Of a stretch of 64,000 bases of DNA, positions 11,051 to 24,311 are shown one piece after another. The number at the start of each line of letters is the position of its first letter. The stretch's first letter is position 1. Source of the stretch: Taudactylus pleione (taxonomy: Eukaryota; Chordata; Amphibia; Anura; Myobatrachidae); contig JAUIMM010000188.1 in the NCBI GenBank assembly GCA_031769625.1, positions 13,833,501-13,897,500 of the forward strand, given 5' to 3'. The translations under genes were made by a program, and so were the position numbers. Under the pieces are notes generated by a model, which was not told the origin of the DNA, ran no database searches, and saw only the letters and a list, made by a program, of their open reading frames with translations.

Positions 11051-11357
11051 TGTATTATATTTAGACGTGCATAGAACGTATTATTGAAATGTTATTTTTA
11101 AAACACCTCAGATAAGTTAAAGTCTCCATTCCACTTCAAGACTGCCTTTATACAGTAAGTCTGGTGCATCCCCACACCTTTCACATGATATTCCAAGATC
11201 TGCGGTGTGCGTATAATAGTAGTTTTATGTCCCCACCCAGAGACACATTATTGATGGATTAAGAACCACCTTGTGCCATCCCATAATAACAGTAAATAGT
11301 ATATAAATGTAAGCCTAAATTATATTTTAAAATCAGATTGTGATAGCATGTTCGCTA
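11051..11357 (+). other. ERV 3' untranslated region
   Basis: AT-rich sequence between env and the 3' LTR. I see no coding potential or recognised motif before the purine tract. Confidence 0.5.
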
Positions 11358-11370
11358 TCAAAGGGTGGAC
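11358..11370 (+). other. polypurine tract
   Basis: The purine-rich AAAGGGTGGA lies immediately before the 3' LTR start TGTCGAAGC, the expected place for the plus-strand primer. Confidence 0.65.
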
Positions 11371-12512
11371 TGTCGAAGCTGGATTATTGGCTGAGACAAG
11401 ATCAGTTTAAAATTGAATCGCAGCGACGCCATCTTGCGACTGGCCACAAGACGCCATCTTGGAAATGAGATCGCAAGACGCCATTTTGCGAATGGCCGCC
11501 CAAGCGCCATTTTGGATAAACTGACAATTAAGTACATATGGCGATATTACTATTAGCACCATGCGATTGCATCTTTCACCATTTCTCATATACACATTAA
11601 TACGCACAATTGGGCTGTTAACTAGTCGCATTTTAGCGAATGCATAAGATCCTATATGAAAACGCTGCTTTTTAGCTAAATGCGCTCGCATCTGTCCCAA
11701 GTTAACTAGCATCCTCATATCAAACCCTGCATATTCACACATTACATATTCACATACAAGGTTCCATAAGCTTTAAGGTATAAGATTTAAGTTAGTTAAT
11801 TTAGTATAAAAGCTGTGAAATAAAGATTATTTGGTAACTAAGGTTTTATACATGATAAGTTAGCCATTTTTGGTTTTGTACTGATGCGTACTCTTTCAAC
11901 AGAATTCTGGTATTATCGGTGTGGAGATCGTATCATGCATTCTCGACTTATGGACCGCAGAGACTTCAAGCAACAAAATGTATATGATATGAATAACTGT
12001 TAGGATGTTACATGAGGCGGGAATCCAGAGACCCCCAGTTGTTGGAGGCTGGGTTGGGTCTATTTGAAACAGCCTATTAAACGCTCTGTAACAGATGCAT
12101 CCCCCTTGGGAACCAATGGCATCATCAACATACTTCTCTATTGTTTTGTCTATTCCTGGGGGGTATAAATATGTGTGCTTCAATACTGCGTTTTTAGTCT
12201 TCGTGCTGAATGCTGATTGACGAAGGGGTTTCTTGCTGATGCCTAACATCTGGTCCGGAAGCGCTGCGTATGTATACTGTACTTGGGTCTGTATAATTCC
12301 TTTGCGTCAAATTGTGTCTGGATCAATAGCGTGTAACTGACTATACTTTTTACTTGAATAATACTTTGTGCTTTGGAACCACAGATTCCAGGTCTGAAGT
12401 CTTTATTTACAGTATGACTGCGTACGCAAATTAGCGTCATCCTTAGAATGTATAGGCAGGATATTAGAAGGTATAGGAAGGAGTGTATAGAGGTTCTAAG
12501 GTAGTATTGTTA
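11371..12512 (+). repeat. 3' LTR, intact length
   Basis: 1142 bp, TG...TA. It lacks the Penelope-like insertion and so shows the pre-insertion state of the LTR. It is followed by CCAT (12513-12516) and the satellite. Confidence 0.9.
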
Positions 12513-15500
12513 CCATACACTAGTATCACAGATATCTCCTGCTTACCTTCCTCTCCTGATCTGGCCCGATGTCCCCATATACTAGTATCACAGATATCTC
12601 CTGCTTACCTTTCTCTACCGAAATGGCCTGCTGTACTCATACACTAGTATCACAGATATCTCCAGCTTACCTTCCTCTCCCGGAATGGCCCGCTGTCCCC
12701 AAACACTAGTATCACAGATATCTCCTGCTTACCTTTCTCTCCCGGAATGGCCCGCTGTCCCCATACACTAGTATCACAGATATCTCCTACTTACCTTCCT
12801 CTCCTGTTATAACATGCTGTCCACATACACTAGTATCACAGATATCTCCTGCTTACCTTTCTCTCCCAGAATAATCCACTGTCCCCATACATTAGTATCA
12901 CAGATATCTCCTACTTACCTTCCTCTCCTGGAATAACCCGCTGTCCACATATACTAGTATCACAGATATCTCCTGCTTACCTTTCTCTCCCATAATAACC
13001 CACTGTCCTCATACACTAGTATCACAGATATCTCCTACTTACCTTCCTCTCCCGGAATAACCCGCTGTCCACATACACTAATATCAATGAAATCTACTAC
13101 TTACCTTCCTCTCCCGGAATAACCCGCTGTCCACATACACTAATATCAAAGAAATCTACTACTTACCTTCCTCTCCCGGAATAACCCGCTGTCCCCATAC
13201 ACTAGCATCACAGATATCTCCTGCTTACCTTTCTCTCCAGGAATGGCCAGCTGTCCCCATACACTAGTATCACAGATATCTCCTGCTTTCCTTCCTCTCC
13301 CCGAATGGCCCGCTGTCCTCATACACTAGTTTCACAGATATCTCCAACTTACCTTCCTCTCCTGGAATGGCCCGCTGTCCCCATACACTAGTATCACAGA
13401 TATCTCCTGCTTGCCTTCCTCTCCCGGAATGACCTGCTGTCCTCATACACTAGTATCACTGATATCTCCTGCTTACCTTCCTCTCCCCGAATGGCCCGCT
13501 GTCCCCATACACTAGTATCACAGATATCTCCCGCTTACCTTCCTCTCTCGGAATGACCCACTGTCCCCATACACTAGTATCACAGATATCTCCTACTTAC
13601 CTTCCTCTCCTGGAATAACCCGCTGTCCACATACACTAGTATCACAGATATCTCCTGCTTACCTTTCTCTCCCGGAATAACCCGCTGTCCCCATACACTA
13701 GAATCACAGATATCTCCTACTTACCTTCCTCTCCCGGAATAACCCACGGTCCACATACACTAATATCAAAGATATCTCCTACTTACCTTCCTATCCCGAA
13801 ATAACCCGCTGTCCCCATACACTAGTATAACAGATATCTCCTGCTTACCTTTCTCTCCCGGAATGGCCAGCTGTCCCCATACACTAGTATCACAGATATC
13901 TCCAACTTACCTTCCTCTCCTGGAATGGCCCGCTGTCCCCATACACTAGTATCACAGATATCTTCTGCTTACCTTCCTCTCCTGGAATGACCTGCTGTCC
14001 TCATACACTAGTATCACTGATATCTCCTGCTTACCTTTCTCTCCCGGAATGGCCAGCTGTCCCCATACACTAGTATCACAGATATCTCCAACTTACCTTC
14101 CTCTCCTGGAATGGCCCGCTGTCCCCATACACTAGTATCACAGATATCTCCTGCTTACCTTCCTCTCCTGGAATAACCCGCTGTCCACATACACTAGTAT
14201 CACAGATATCTCCTGCTTACCTTTCTCTCCCGGAATAACCCGCTGTCACCATACACTAGTATCACAGATATTTCCTACTTACCTTCCTCTCCCGGAATAA
14301 ACCACTGTCCACATACACTAATATCAAAGATATCTCCTACTTACCTTCCTATCCCGGAATAACCCGCTGTCCCCATACACTAGTATAACAGATATCTCCT
14401 GCTTTCCTTCCTCACCCGAATGGCCCGCTGTCCTCATACACTTGTTTCACAGATATCTCTAACTTACATTCCTCTCCTGGAATGGCCCGCTGTCCCCAAA
14501 CACTAGTATCACAGATATCTCCCGCTTACCTTCCTCTCCCTGAATGGCCCACTGTCCCCATACACTAGTATCACAGATATCTCCCGCTTACCTTCCTCTC
14601 TCGGAATGACCCACTGTCCCCATACACTAGAATCACAGATATCTCCTACTAATCTTCCTCTCCCAGAATGGCCGCTGTCCCCATACACTAGTATCACAGA
14701 TATCTCCTACTTACTTTACCTTCCTCTGGCGGAATGGCCCACTGTCCCCATACACTAGTATCACAGATATCTCCTGCTTACCTTCCTCTCCCGTAAAGGC
14801 CCGCTGTCCCCATACACTAGTATCACAGATATCTCCTGCTTACCTTTCTCTCCTGTAATGGCCCGCTGTCCCCATACACTAGTATCACAGATATCTCCAG
14901 CTTACCATCCTCTCCTGGAATGGCCCGCTGTCCCCATACACTAGTATCACAGATATCTCCTGCTTACCTTCCTCTCCTGGAATAACCCGCTGTCCACATA
15001 CACTAGTATCACAGATATCTCCTGCTTACCTTTCTCTCCCAGAATAACCCGCTGTCCCCATAAACTAGTATCACAGATATCTCCTACTTACCTTCCTCTC
15101 CCGGAATAAACCACTGTCCACATACACTAATATCAAAGATATCTCCTACTTACGTTCCTATCCCGGAATGACCCGCTGTCCCCATACACTAGTATAACAG
15201 ATATCTCCTGCTTACCTTCCCCACCCGAATGGCCCGCTGTCCTCATACACTTGTTTCACAGATATCTCCAACTTACATTCCTCTCCTGGAATGGCCCGCT
15301 GTCCCCATACACTAGTATCACAGATATCTCCTGCTTACCTTCCTCTCCTGGAATGACCTGCTGTCCTCATACACTAGTATCACTGATATCTCCTGCTTAC
15401 CTTCCTTTCCCTGAATGGCCCACTGTCCCCATACACTAGTATCACAGATATCTCCCGCTTACCTTCCTTTCCTGGAATGGCCCGCTGTCCCCATACACTA

Positions 15501-18500
15501 GTATCAAAGATATCTTCTGCTTACCTTCCTCTCCTGGAATGACCTGCTCTCCTCATACACTAGTATCACTGATATCTCCTGCTTACCTTTCTCTCCCGGA
15601 ATGGCCAGCTGTCCCCATACACTAGTATCACAGATATCTCCAACTTACCTTCCTCTCCTGGAATGGCCCGCTGTCCCCATACACTAGTATCACAGATATC
15701 TCCTGCTTACCTTCCTCTCCTGGAATAACCCGCTGTCCACATACACTAGTATCACAGATATCTCCTGCTTACCTTTCTCTCCCAGAATAACCTGCTGTCC
15801 CCATACACTAGTATCACAGATATCTCCTACTTACCTTCCTCTCCAGGAATAAACCACTGTCCACATACACTAATATCAAAGATATCTCCTACTTACCTTC
15901 CTATCCCGGAATAACCCGCTGTCCCCATACACTAGTATAACAGATATCTCCTGCTTACCTTCCTCACCCGAATGGCCCGCTGTCCTCATACACTTGTTTC
16001 ACAGATATCTCCAACTTACATTCCTCTCCTGGAATGGCCCGCTGTCCCCATACACTAGTATCACAGATATCTCCTGCTTACCTTCCTCTCCTGGAATGAC
16101 CTGCTGTCCTCATACACTAGTATCACTGATATCTCCTGCTTACCTTCCTCTCCCTGAATGGCCCACTGTCCCCATACACTAGTATCACAGATATCTCCCG
16201 CTTACCTTCCTCTTTCGGAATGACCCACTGTCCCCATACACTAGAATCACAGATATCTCCTACTAATCTTCCTCTCCCAGAATGGCCGCTGTCCCCATAC
16301 ACTAGTATCACAGATATCTCCTACTTACTTTACCTTCCTCTGGCGGAATGGCCCACTGTCCCCATACACTAGTATCACAGATATCTCCTGCTTACCTTCC
16401 TCTCCCGTAATGGCCCGCTGTCCCCATACACTAGTATCACAGATATCTCCTGCTTACCTTTCTCTCCTGTAATGGCCCGCTGTCAACATACACTAGTATC
16501 ACAGATATCTCCTGCTTACCATCCTCTGGCGGAATGGCCCGCTGTCCCCATACACTAGTATCACAGATATCTCCTGCTTACCTTCCTCTCCCAGAATGGC
16601 CCGCTGTCCTCATACACTAGTATCACAGATATCTCCTGCTTACCTTCCTCCCCCGGAATGGCCCGCTGCCCCCATGCACTAGTATCACAGATATCTCCTA
16701 CTTATCTTCCTCTCCCAGAATGGCCGCTGTCCCCATACACTAGTATCACAGATATCTCCTACTTACCGTCCTCTGGCGGAATGGCCCACTGTCCCCATAC
16801 ACTAGTATCACAGATATCTCCTGCTTACCTTCCTCTCCTGGAATGGCCCGCTGTCCCCATATACTAGTATCACAGATATCTCCTGCTTACCTTTCTCTCC
16901 TGTAATGGCCCGCTGTCCCCATACACTAGTATCACAGATATCTCCTGCTTACCATCCTCTCCCGGAATGGCCCGCTGTCCTCATACACTAGTATCACAGA
17001 TATCTTCTGCTTACCTTCCTCTCCTGGAATGGCCCGCTGCCCCCATACACTAGTATCACAGATATCTCCTACTTATCTTCCTCTCCCAGAATGGCCGCTG
17101 TCCCCATACACTAGTGTAACAGATATCTCCTACTTATCTTCCTCTGGCGGAATGGCCCACTGTCCCCATACACTAGTATAACAGATATCTCCTGCTTACC
17201 TTCCTCACCCGAATGGCCCGCTGTCCTCATACACTTGTTTCACAGATATCTCCAACTTACATTCCTCTCCTGGAATGGCCCGCTGTCCCCATACACTAGT
17301 ATCACAGATATCTCCTGCTTACCTTCCTCTCCTGGAATGACCTGCTGTCCTCATACACTAGTATCACTGATATCTCCTGCTTACCTTCCTTTCCCTGAAT
17401 GGCCCACTGTCCCCATACACTAGTATCACAGATATCTCCCGCTTACCTTCCTTTCCTGGAATGGCCCGCTGTCCCCATACACTAGTATCAAAGATATCTT
17501 CTGCTTACCTTCCTCTCCTGGAATGACCTGCTGTCCTCATACACTAGTATCACTGATATCTCCTGCTTACCTTTCTCTCCCGGAATGGCCAGCTGTCCCC
17601 ATACACTAGTATCACAGATATCTCCAACTTACCTTCCTCTCCTGGAATGGCCCGCTGTCCCCATACACTAGTATCACAGATATCTCCTGCTTACCTTCCT
17701 CTCCTGGAATAACCCGCTGTCCACATACACTAGTATCACAGATATCTCCTGCTTACCTTTCTCTCCCAGAATAACCTGCTGTCCCCATACACTAGTATCA
17801 CAGATATCTCCTACTTACCTTCCTCTCCAGGAATAAACCACTGTCCACATACACTAATATCAAAGATATCTCCTACTTACCTTCCTATCCCGGAATAACC
17901 CGCTGTCCCCATACACTAGTATAACAGATATCTCCTGCTTACCTTCCTCACCCGAATGGCCCGCTGTCCTCATACACTTGTTTCACAGATATCTCCAACT
18001 TACATTCCTCTCCTGGAATGGCCCGCTGTCCCCATACACTAGTATCACAGATATCTCCTGCTTACCTTCCTCTCCTGGAATGACCTGCTGTCCTCATACA
18101 CTAGTATCACTGATTTCTCCTGCTTACCTTCCTCTCCCTGAATGGCCCACTGTCCCCATACACTAGTATCACAGATATCTCCCGCTTACCTTCCTCTCTC
18201 GGAATGACCCACTGTCCCCATACACTAGAATCACAGATATCTCCTACTAATCTTCCTCTCCCAGAATGGCCGCTGTCCCCATACACTAGTATCACAGATA
18301 TCTCCTACTTACTTTACCTTCCTCTGGCGGAATGGCCCACTGTCCCCATACACTAGTATCACAGATATCTCCTGCTTACCTTCCTCTCCCGTAATGGCCC
18401 GCTGTCCCCATACACTAGTATCACAGATATCTCCTGCTTACCTTTCTCTCCTGTAATGGCCCGCTGTCACCATACACTAGTATCACAGATATCTCCTGCT

Positions 18501-19831
18501 TACCATCCTCTGGCGGAATGGCCCGCTGTCCCCATACACTAGTATCACAGATATCTCCTGCTTACCTTCCTCTCCCAGAATGGCCCGCTGTCCTCATACA
18601 CTAGTATCACAGATATCTCCTGCTTACCTTCCTCCCCCGGAATGGCCCGCTGCCCCCATGCACTAGTATCACAGATATCTCCTACTTATCTTCCTCTCCC
18701 AGAATGGCCGCTGTCCCCATACACTAGTATCACAGATATCTCCTACTTACCGTCCTCTGGCGGAATGGCCCACTGTCCCCATACACTAGTATCACAGATA
18801 TCTCCTGCTTACCTTCCTCTCCTGGAATGGCCCGCTGTCCCCATATACTAGTATCACAGATATCTCCTGCTTACCTTTCTCTCCTGTAATGGCCCGCTGT
18901 CCCCATACACTAGTATCACAGATATCTCCTGCTTACCATCCTCTCCCGGAATGGCCCGCTGTCCTCATACACTAGTATCACAGATATCTTCTGCTTACCT
19001 TCCTCTCCTGGAATGGCCCGCTGCCCCCATACACTAGTATCACAGATATCTCCTACTTATCTTCCTCTCCCAGAATGGCCGCTGTCCCCATACACTAGTA
19101 TAACAGATATCTCCTACTTATCTTCCTCTGGCGGAATGGCCCACTGTCCCCATACACTAGTATCACAGATATCTCCTGCTTACCTTCCTCTCCCGGAATG
19201 GCCCGCTGTCCCCATACACTAGTATCACAGATATCTCCTGCTTACCTTTCTCTCCTGGAATGGCCCGCTGTCCCCATGCACTAGTAGTACAGATATCTCC
19301 TACTTATCTTCCTCTGGCGGACTGGCCCGCTGTCCTCATACACTAGTATCACAGATATCTCCTGCTTACCTTCCTCTCCCGGAATGGCCCGCTGCCCCCA
19401 TACACTAGTATCACAGATATCTCCTACTTATCTTCCTCTCCCAGAAAGGCCGCTGTCACCATACACTAGTATCACAGATATCTCCTACTTATCTTCCTCT
19501 GGCGGAATGGCCCACTGTCCCCATACACTACTATCACAGATATCTCCTGGTTACCTTTCTCTCCTGGAACGGTCCGCTGTCCCCATACACTAGTATCATG
19601 GATATCTCCAGCTTACCTTCCTCTCCCGAAATGGCCCGCTGTCCCCATACACTAGTATCACAGATATCTCCTGCTTACCTTTCTCTCCGGGAATGGCCCG
19701 CTGTCCCCATACACTAGTATCACAGATATCTCCTACTTATCTTCCTCTGGCGGAATGGCCCGCTGTCCCCATACACTAGTATCACAGATATCTCCTGCTT
19801 ACCTTCCTCTCCCGGAATGGCCCGCTGTCCC
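12513..19831. repeat. 62-bp minisatellite, about 118 units
   Basis: Tandem units of 62 bp. Landmarks are 'ccatacactagtatcacaga', 'tatctcctgcttaccttcct' and 'ctcccggaatggcccgctgt'. Units vary at fixed positions (ggcccgctg versus aacccgctg, tcccgg versus tggcgg). The array ends at about 19831 where unique sequence (cgttgccacttcgggg) begins. 62 is not a multiple of three, and the many short open frames in all phases are by-products. Confidence 0.95.
15180..19150. repeat. higher-order duplication within the 62-bp array
   Basis: The block from about 15180 to 17165 recurs at about 17165 to 19150 with an offset of 1984 bp, exactly 32 units, sharing private variants such as cacttgtttcac and tggcgg. 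Inside each copy a 743-bp step (12 units, minus one base) repeats, and 371-bp steps (6 units, minus one base) occur near 18642-19593. Confidence 0.85.
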
Positions 19832-21197
19832 GTTGCCACTTCGGGGAGATAGCTGATTTTCAGATCTGCTGTCTCTGTGCCGGAGCAATGATGAACTGCT
19901 TCGGCGCCCGCCGCAAGTGAGTATGTTAATTATCCGGGTCCACTCGCTATTTTCAGAGTTACCAGCAAAAATTAATTGTCCCTGACATCTGCTAGATGAC
20001 TGCAGCAGACATATTTGAGCGATCCCTCACCACTAATGTCTGCTTGTATATGTGCAATAGCCCAACCCTGAAGTAAAGTGATTGCATATAGTAAACGATC
20101 ACTTTACTTTTTATACTTCACAACGATGGGCTCCTATTTGTTAAAACAGTACCCCGATAATTAATTTCCTACTGGCGCAATATGTGGCAGTAATAAATTA
20201 AAAGTATCGGGACAGATTTGCAAATAAAGATAAATATGTAGAAACGTGCCCCCCTTAATCCACTATGTGTAGGCGACGAGTGCTCTTTAAAATGATTAAA
20301 GTATCATTAAAAAAAAATAAAGGAATTTATTTTAAAATACGGGAATATTATGATCAAGCGGAGTACTGGATCTGTGAGTCCAAACCAAGTGAGCTTTTTA
20401 AAAGCCAGCGCTACACTTAACGGGGTCTACAGAATGAATAATAGAGTTTCTTGATGTGCGCATTAAAAGCAGAGAACCACGGAGTGAGTCAGGGCGAATC
20501 ACTGACTATGACACTTGACAAACAAGCCTTAGAGCTTCAGACCATTTGTCATATTGTGAGTCATGGTGTGTAATATTAGCCATGAAGTGCTTTACAAAAT
20601 TGCAGCGGATGGTGGGAATAATAGAGGCAATTTGTCCCCGCGTGTGTCAGGGACTGTGACATTTGGTGATAAGTTGTTTTTTAAAACCTGTTGAAATTCT
20701 GCATTTAAGCTAAGCTGACCAGGATTCCCACTAAACGCCGGCTGCCGGCTGGAGATGTCTGCCACATGGCCCCAAAATTTCCTATGCAGAATGCCACTTT
20801 ATAAACATCTCACATTGAAGCGGAGGTCTTGTGAGACTGAACAGATTACCCCGCAGACCCTGACGTCATGTGTCCTGTCTGCATTCAGCAAACTATTGAA
20901 TGTCCCATGCAGCTAGGCAGGGAACAAGCAGAAACAATCCAATGACAGATAAACATATTAAAGACTAACGGATGGAATTCTCCTTTAGATATGGAAAGCT
21001 GGCATGCTGTATGTAATATGTGCGATCCCGAGTAGTCTAAACAACACAAGACTGTTGATAGAGAGCGCCCTGTGCTGTCTCTGTCCGGCGGCACGAGGTC
21101 CCGAGACTGATGGAGGAGCGACCTCCGACCTTGTGATCTATTGCACATGCGTGGCTATACCGTGCGTCTTCAGTTCCGTTCTCTATAGTGGGAGAAT
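19832..21197. other. unassigned DNA
   Basis: No gene or repeat family recognised. Short open frames on both strands show no motif. Confidence 0.4.
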
Positions 21198-22082
21198 GTG
21201 TTCCTGAGAGTCTCCATAATGGTGAAAGATGGTGTGACAGGGGCTAGTGACCCTGCAAGTTCCATTACAATACCACTGGGGGGGGCGGGTACTAATTACC
21301 CGGGCCTGGGCTTGTTGGAGAGGCTCGGCAGAGGCCCGGGTCCAATGCCGCCCCCCCCACCTTTTATCTGTCAGCAGCCCAGCACACTCTGCTATGTGTT
21401 CAGGGCTGGATTAAGGCTTGTGGGGGCCCCTGGGCAACTAGGTTGTGGGGGCCCCATCAATAAAATTGCCATGGCTTCATGCAGCGACTCGTATGCCCCT
21501 TACCTTTTCTCTGGTCTCTCCACTGACCTGCAAGGTCGCAGCATACTTCATCATGTCTGCGACACAGCTGGGGACTGACTGCCGGCAGCATAGCAGACAT
21601 GATCTAGTACACTGCCATGGGCAAATGCAGGATTATGATCAGAGAATTAGAGAGATAGCGAAAGAGGGAGGAGGGAGAGAGAGGGAGAGACAAAGGGCAG
21701 GATGCATCAATAGTAGAAATGCTGTCAAACCCCCAAAATGCGGGTGCTCCAGGGCTTGGTTGCAGTGGGTAACGCAATCTACCTGATGGTGTTACCATAT
21801 AGAAGCCTGTGGGATATTATCGGGAGACTGCTGTGAGAGGGATCCAATCAGATCCCTACAAGTACCCCCGTGGCATGTGAGTCCTTCTGCGCATAAGCAG
21901 AATGACACCAGAGGGGCTTCTGGTCATAGACCCAGAAGTCCCTCCAGCGCAAAGGACAGCTCTTACCGAGAGATCGGTCCTCTGCAGAGTTCGTTATGTT
22001 TACTTGCATTGCTAATGCCAGCATGCATGCCAAGAGCGGTAGGAAGCATTGCATCCCAAATGCGTTTCGTCATGCGACCCAC
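21198..22082. other. unassigned DNA with a dispersed-repeat phrase
   Basis: Positions 21400-21475 contain the phrase 'agggctggattaaggcttg' and two 'gggggcccc' blocks. Similar phrases occur near 25240, 37850, 46950 and 49470, suggesting a dispersed family of uncertain class. No coding region is supported. Confidence 0.35.
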
Positions 22083-22505
22083 CCAAGGAGGGAGACAGAA
22101 AGAGAGAGGGGAGAGAAAGGGAGAGAGAGGAAGGGAGTGAGACATGGAGAGGGAGGGGAGACAGCAAAATAGAGGGAGAAAGAAAACAAGAGAGAGGTTA
22201 AGGAGAGAGAAAGGGAGATAGAGAGGTCATGAGGGAGAGACAGAGAGGGGGTGAGAGAAATGGAAGGGGAGGTAGAAACAGGGAGAAAGTACAAGAAGAA
22301 GCGGAGAGAAATAGAGAGGGAGAGAGAGAGAGAAGGAGGGAGAGGGTAAGGAGAGAGGATGGGAGGTAGGAGAGAAAGGGAGAAAGGGAGAGAGAGAGAG
22401 AGAGACAGAGAGAGAGAGGATGGCGGGAGGGAGAGACAGAGATCAAAGGGGTAGGGAGAGAGGATAGGAGGGAAGAGAGAGTCAGTGGGAGAGAGAGAGT
22501 CAGAG
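22083..22505 (+). repeat. purine-rich (GA) low-complexity tract
   Basis: About 420 bp of nearly pure A/G on the plus strand, mainly gagaggga-type runs. Such mirror-like purine tracts can form triplex DNA. Serine/proline-rich open frames on the opposite strand are composition artefacts. Confidence 0.9.
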
Positions 22506-22512
22506 GAACAGT

Positions 22513-22830
22513 GGGCCTGATTCAGACCAGGTCGCAAGCGATGAGCGCTCGAAACTGGGTCGATGTTTGCCCACTGGGCATGCGCATGACGGAGCCAGCT
22601 CCATCGTTCGCATGCATGAGACCCGGCTAGCAATGGGTGCTCTGTCGCTCCGGGTCTCGCACCAAAGGGGGCGAGCTTTCGATGGTGAGTGACAGCTCGC
22701 CCTGTTTGGTGGGCACCAGGGGGTGGCCGGCTAAACTGAGGCATTCCCAACGGAACGATTGCCATTTGGGGGCGGCCCCACTGACATCAACCTGGCTGCT
22801 CGCTATAGCTATAGCTGGCTGTATACAGTA
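22513..22830 (+). mobile_element. Harbinger-type MITE, one end only
   Basis: It begins GGGCCTGATTCAGACC and resembles the minus strand of 54330-54775 (shared 'cgatgtt', 'gcgcatgcgca'-like and 'aaagggggcg' segments). The other terminus is absent; the 36-bp array starts where it should continue. Confidence 0.6.
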
Positions 22831-24311
22831 TGAGCCAGATTGAGGGATTGAGGGATTGAGAGCCAGAAGGGTAGTCAGCCAGTTTTAGGGATCGAGAGCC
22901 AGAATTGTAGTCAGCCAGTGCCAGAGATCAAGAGTCAGAGAGGTAGTCAGCCAGTGTCAGGGATCAAGAGTCAGAGGGCTAGTCAGCCAGTGTCATGGAT
23001 TGTGAGCCAGATTGGTAGTCAAGCAATGCTAGGGATTGAGAGCCAGAGGGGTAGTCAAGCAATGCTAGGGATTGAGAGCCAGAGGGGCAGTCAGCCAATG
23101 CTAAGGATCGAGAACCAGGGGGGTAGTCAGGTAATGCTAGGGATCGAGAGCCAGAGGGGTAGTCAGGCAATGCTAGGGATCGAGAGCTAGAGGGGTAGTC
23201 AGCCAGTGTCAGGGAACAAGAGTCTGAGGGGTAGTCAGCCAATGTCAGGGATCAAGAGCCAGAGGAGTAGTCAGCCAGTGTCAGGGACTATGAGCCAGAG
23301 TGGTAGTCAGGCAATGCTAGGGATCGAGAGCCAGAAGGGTAGTCAGCCAGTGTCAGGGATCAAGAGTCTGAGGGGCAGTCATCCAGAGGGATAGTAAGTC
23401 AGCTTCAGGGATTGAGAGTCATAAGGGTAGTCAGCCAGTGTCAGGGTTTGAGAGACAGATGGGTATTCAGCAAGTGTCAGACATTGAGAGACAGAGGAGT
23501 AGTCAGCCAATATCAGGGATCGAGATCCAGAGAGGTAGTCAGCCAGTGTTAGGAATTGAGAGCCAGAAGAGTAGTCATCCCATGTCAGGCATCGAGAGCC
23601 AGAGGGAAAGTCAGTCAATGTCAGGGATTGAGAGCCAGAGGGGTAGTCAGCCAGTTAAGGATCGATAGCCAGAAGTATAGTCAGCCAGTGTCAGGGATCA
23701 AGAGCCAGAGGGGTAGTCAGCCAATGTCAGGATTGATAGCCAGAGAGATAGTCAGCCAGTCAGGGATCGGGAGCCTGACTGGTAGTCAGCCAGTTAGGGA
23801 TCAAGAGCCAGAGGTGTAGTCATCCAATGTCAGTCATCGAGAGCCAGAAAAAGGGTAATCAGCCAATGTCAGGGATCGAGAGCCAGAGGGGTAGACAGCC
23901 AGTCAGGAATCGAGAGCCAGTGGGGTAGTCAGCCAGTAAGGAATTGAGAGCCAGAGGTGTAGCCAGCCAATGTCAGGGATCGAGAATCAGAGGTGTTGTT
24001 AGCCAGTGTCAGAGATTGAGAGCCAGAAGGGTAGTCAGCTCATGTCAGGCATCGAGAGCCAGAGGGATAGTCAGTCAGGGATTGAGAGCCAGAAGGGTAG
24101 TCAGCCGGTGTCAGGGATTGAGATCCAGAGGGGTAGTCAGCCAGTGTCAGGGATTGAGAGCCAGAAGGGTAGTCAGCCAGTGTCAGGGATTGAGAGCCAG
24201 AGGGGTTGTCAGCAAGTGTCAGGGATTGAGAGCCAGAGGGGTAGTCAACCAGTAAATATCGAGAGCCAGAGGTGTAGTCAGCCAGTGTTAGGGATCTAGA
24301 GCCAGAGGGGT
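22830..24311 (+). repeat. 36-bp minisatellite, about 40 units
   Basis: Unit of 36 bp built from 'gggtagtcagccagtgtcag' and 'ggattgagagccagag'. Because 36 is a multiple of three, open frames repeat a 12-residue peptide (plus strand GIESQRGSQPVS, minus strand LADYPSGSQSLT). Units are interrupted by indels and stops in every frame, and no start region or promoter is seen, so it is not called a gene. Confidence 0.9.

Larger units (their letters stand above)
696..12512 (+). mobile_element. endogenous retrovirus, gamma/epsilon-like, defective
   Basis: Full-length provirus: 5' LTR (696-3558, enlarged by a nested insertion), a proline-tRNA-type primer site, gag, pol, env, a purine-rich tract and a 3' LTR (11371-12512). 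It is flanked by a 4-bp target duplication, CCAT (692-695 and 12513-12516). Removing the provirus and one CCAT restores a normal 62-bp satellite unit. Gag and pol share a frame separated by one TAG, as in gammaretroviruses and walleye-type epsilonretroviruses. By hand I count about 30 differences between the LTRs over about 1.14 kb, so the insertion is old but not ancient. Several frameshifts, stops and lost catalytic residues make it non-functional. Genus assignment is inference. Confidence 0.9.

Noticed and set aside
12513..19831. Many short open frames of 60-70 codons in the 62-bp array
   Set aside because: They recur with the repeat period in several phases and on both strands, with no start context, and reflect the unit sequence only.
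22070..22765. 231-codon Ser/Pro/Leu-rich minus-strand frame
   Set aside because: It is produced by the purine-rich low-complexity tract read on the other strand.
12513..24311. CRISPR-like array of regularly spaced repeats
   Set aside because: The 62-bp and 36-bp arrays are continuous tandem repeats without unique spacers, in a eukaryotic setting.
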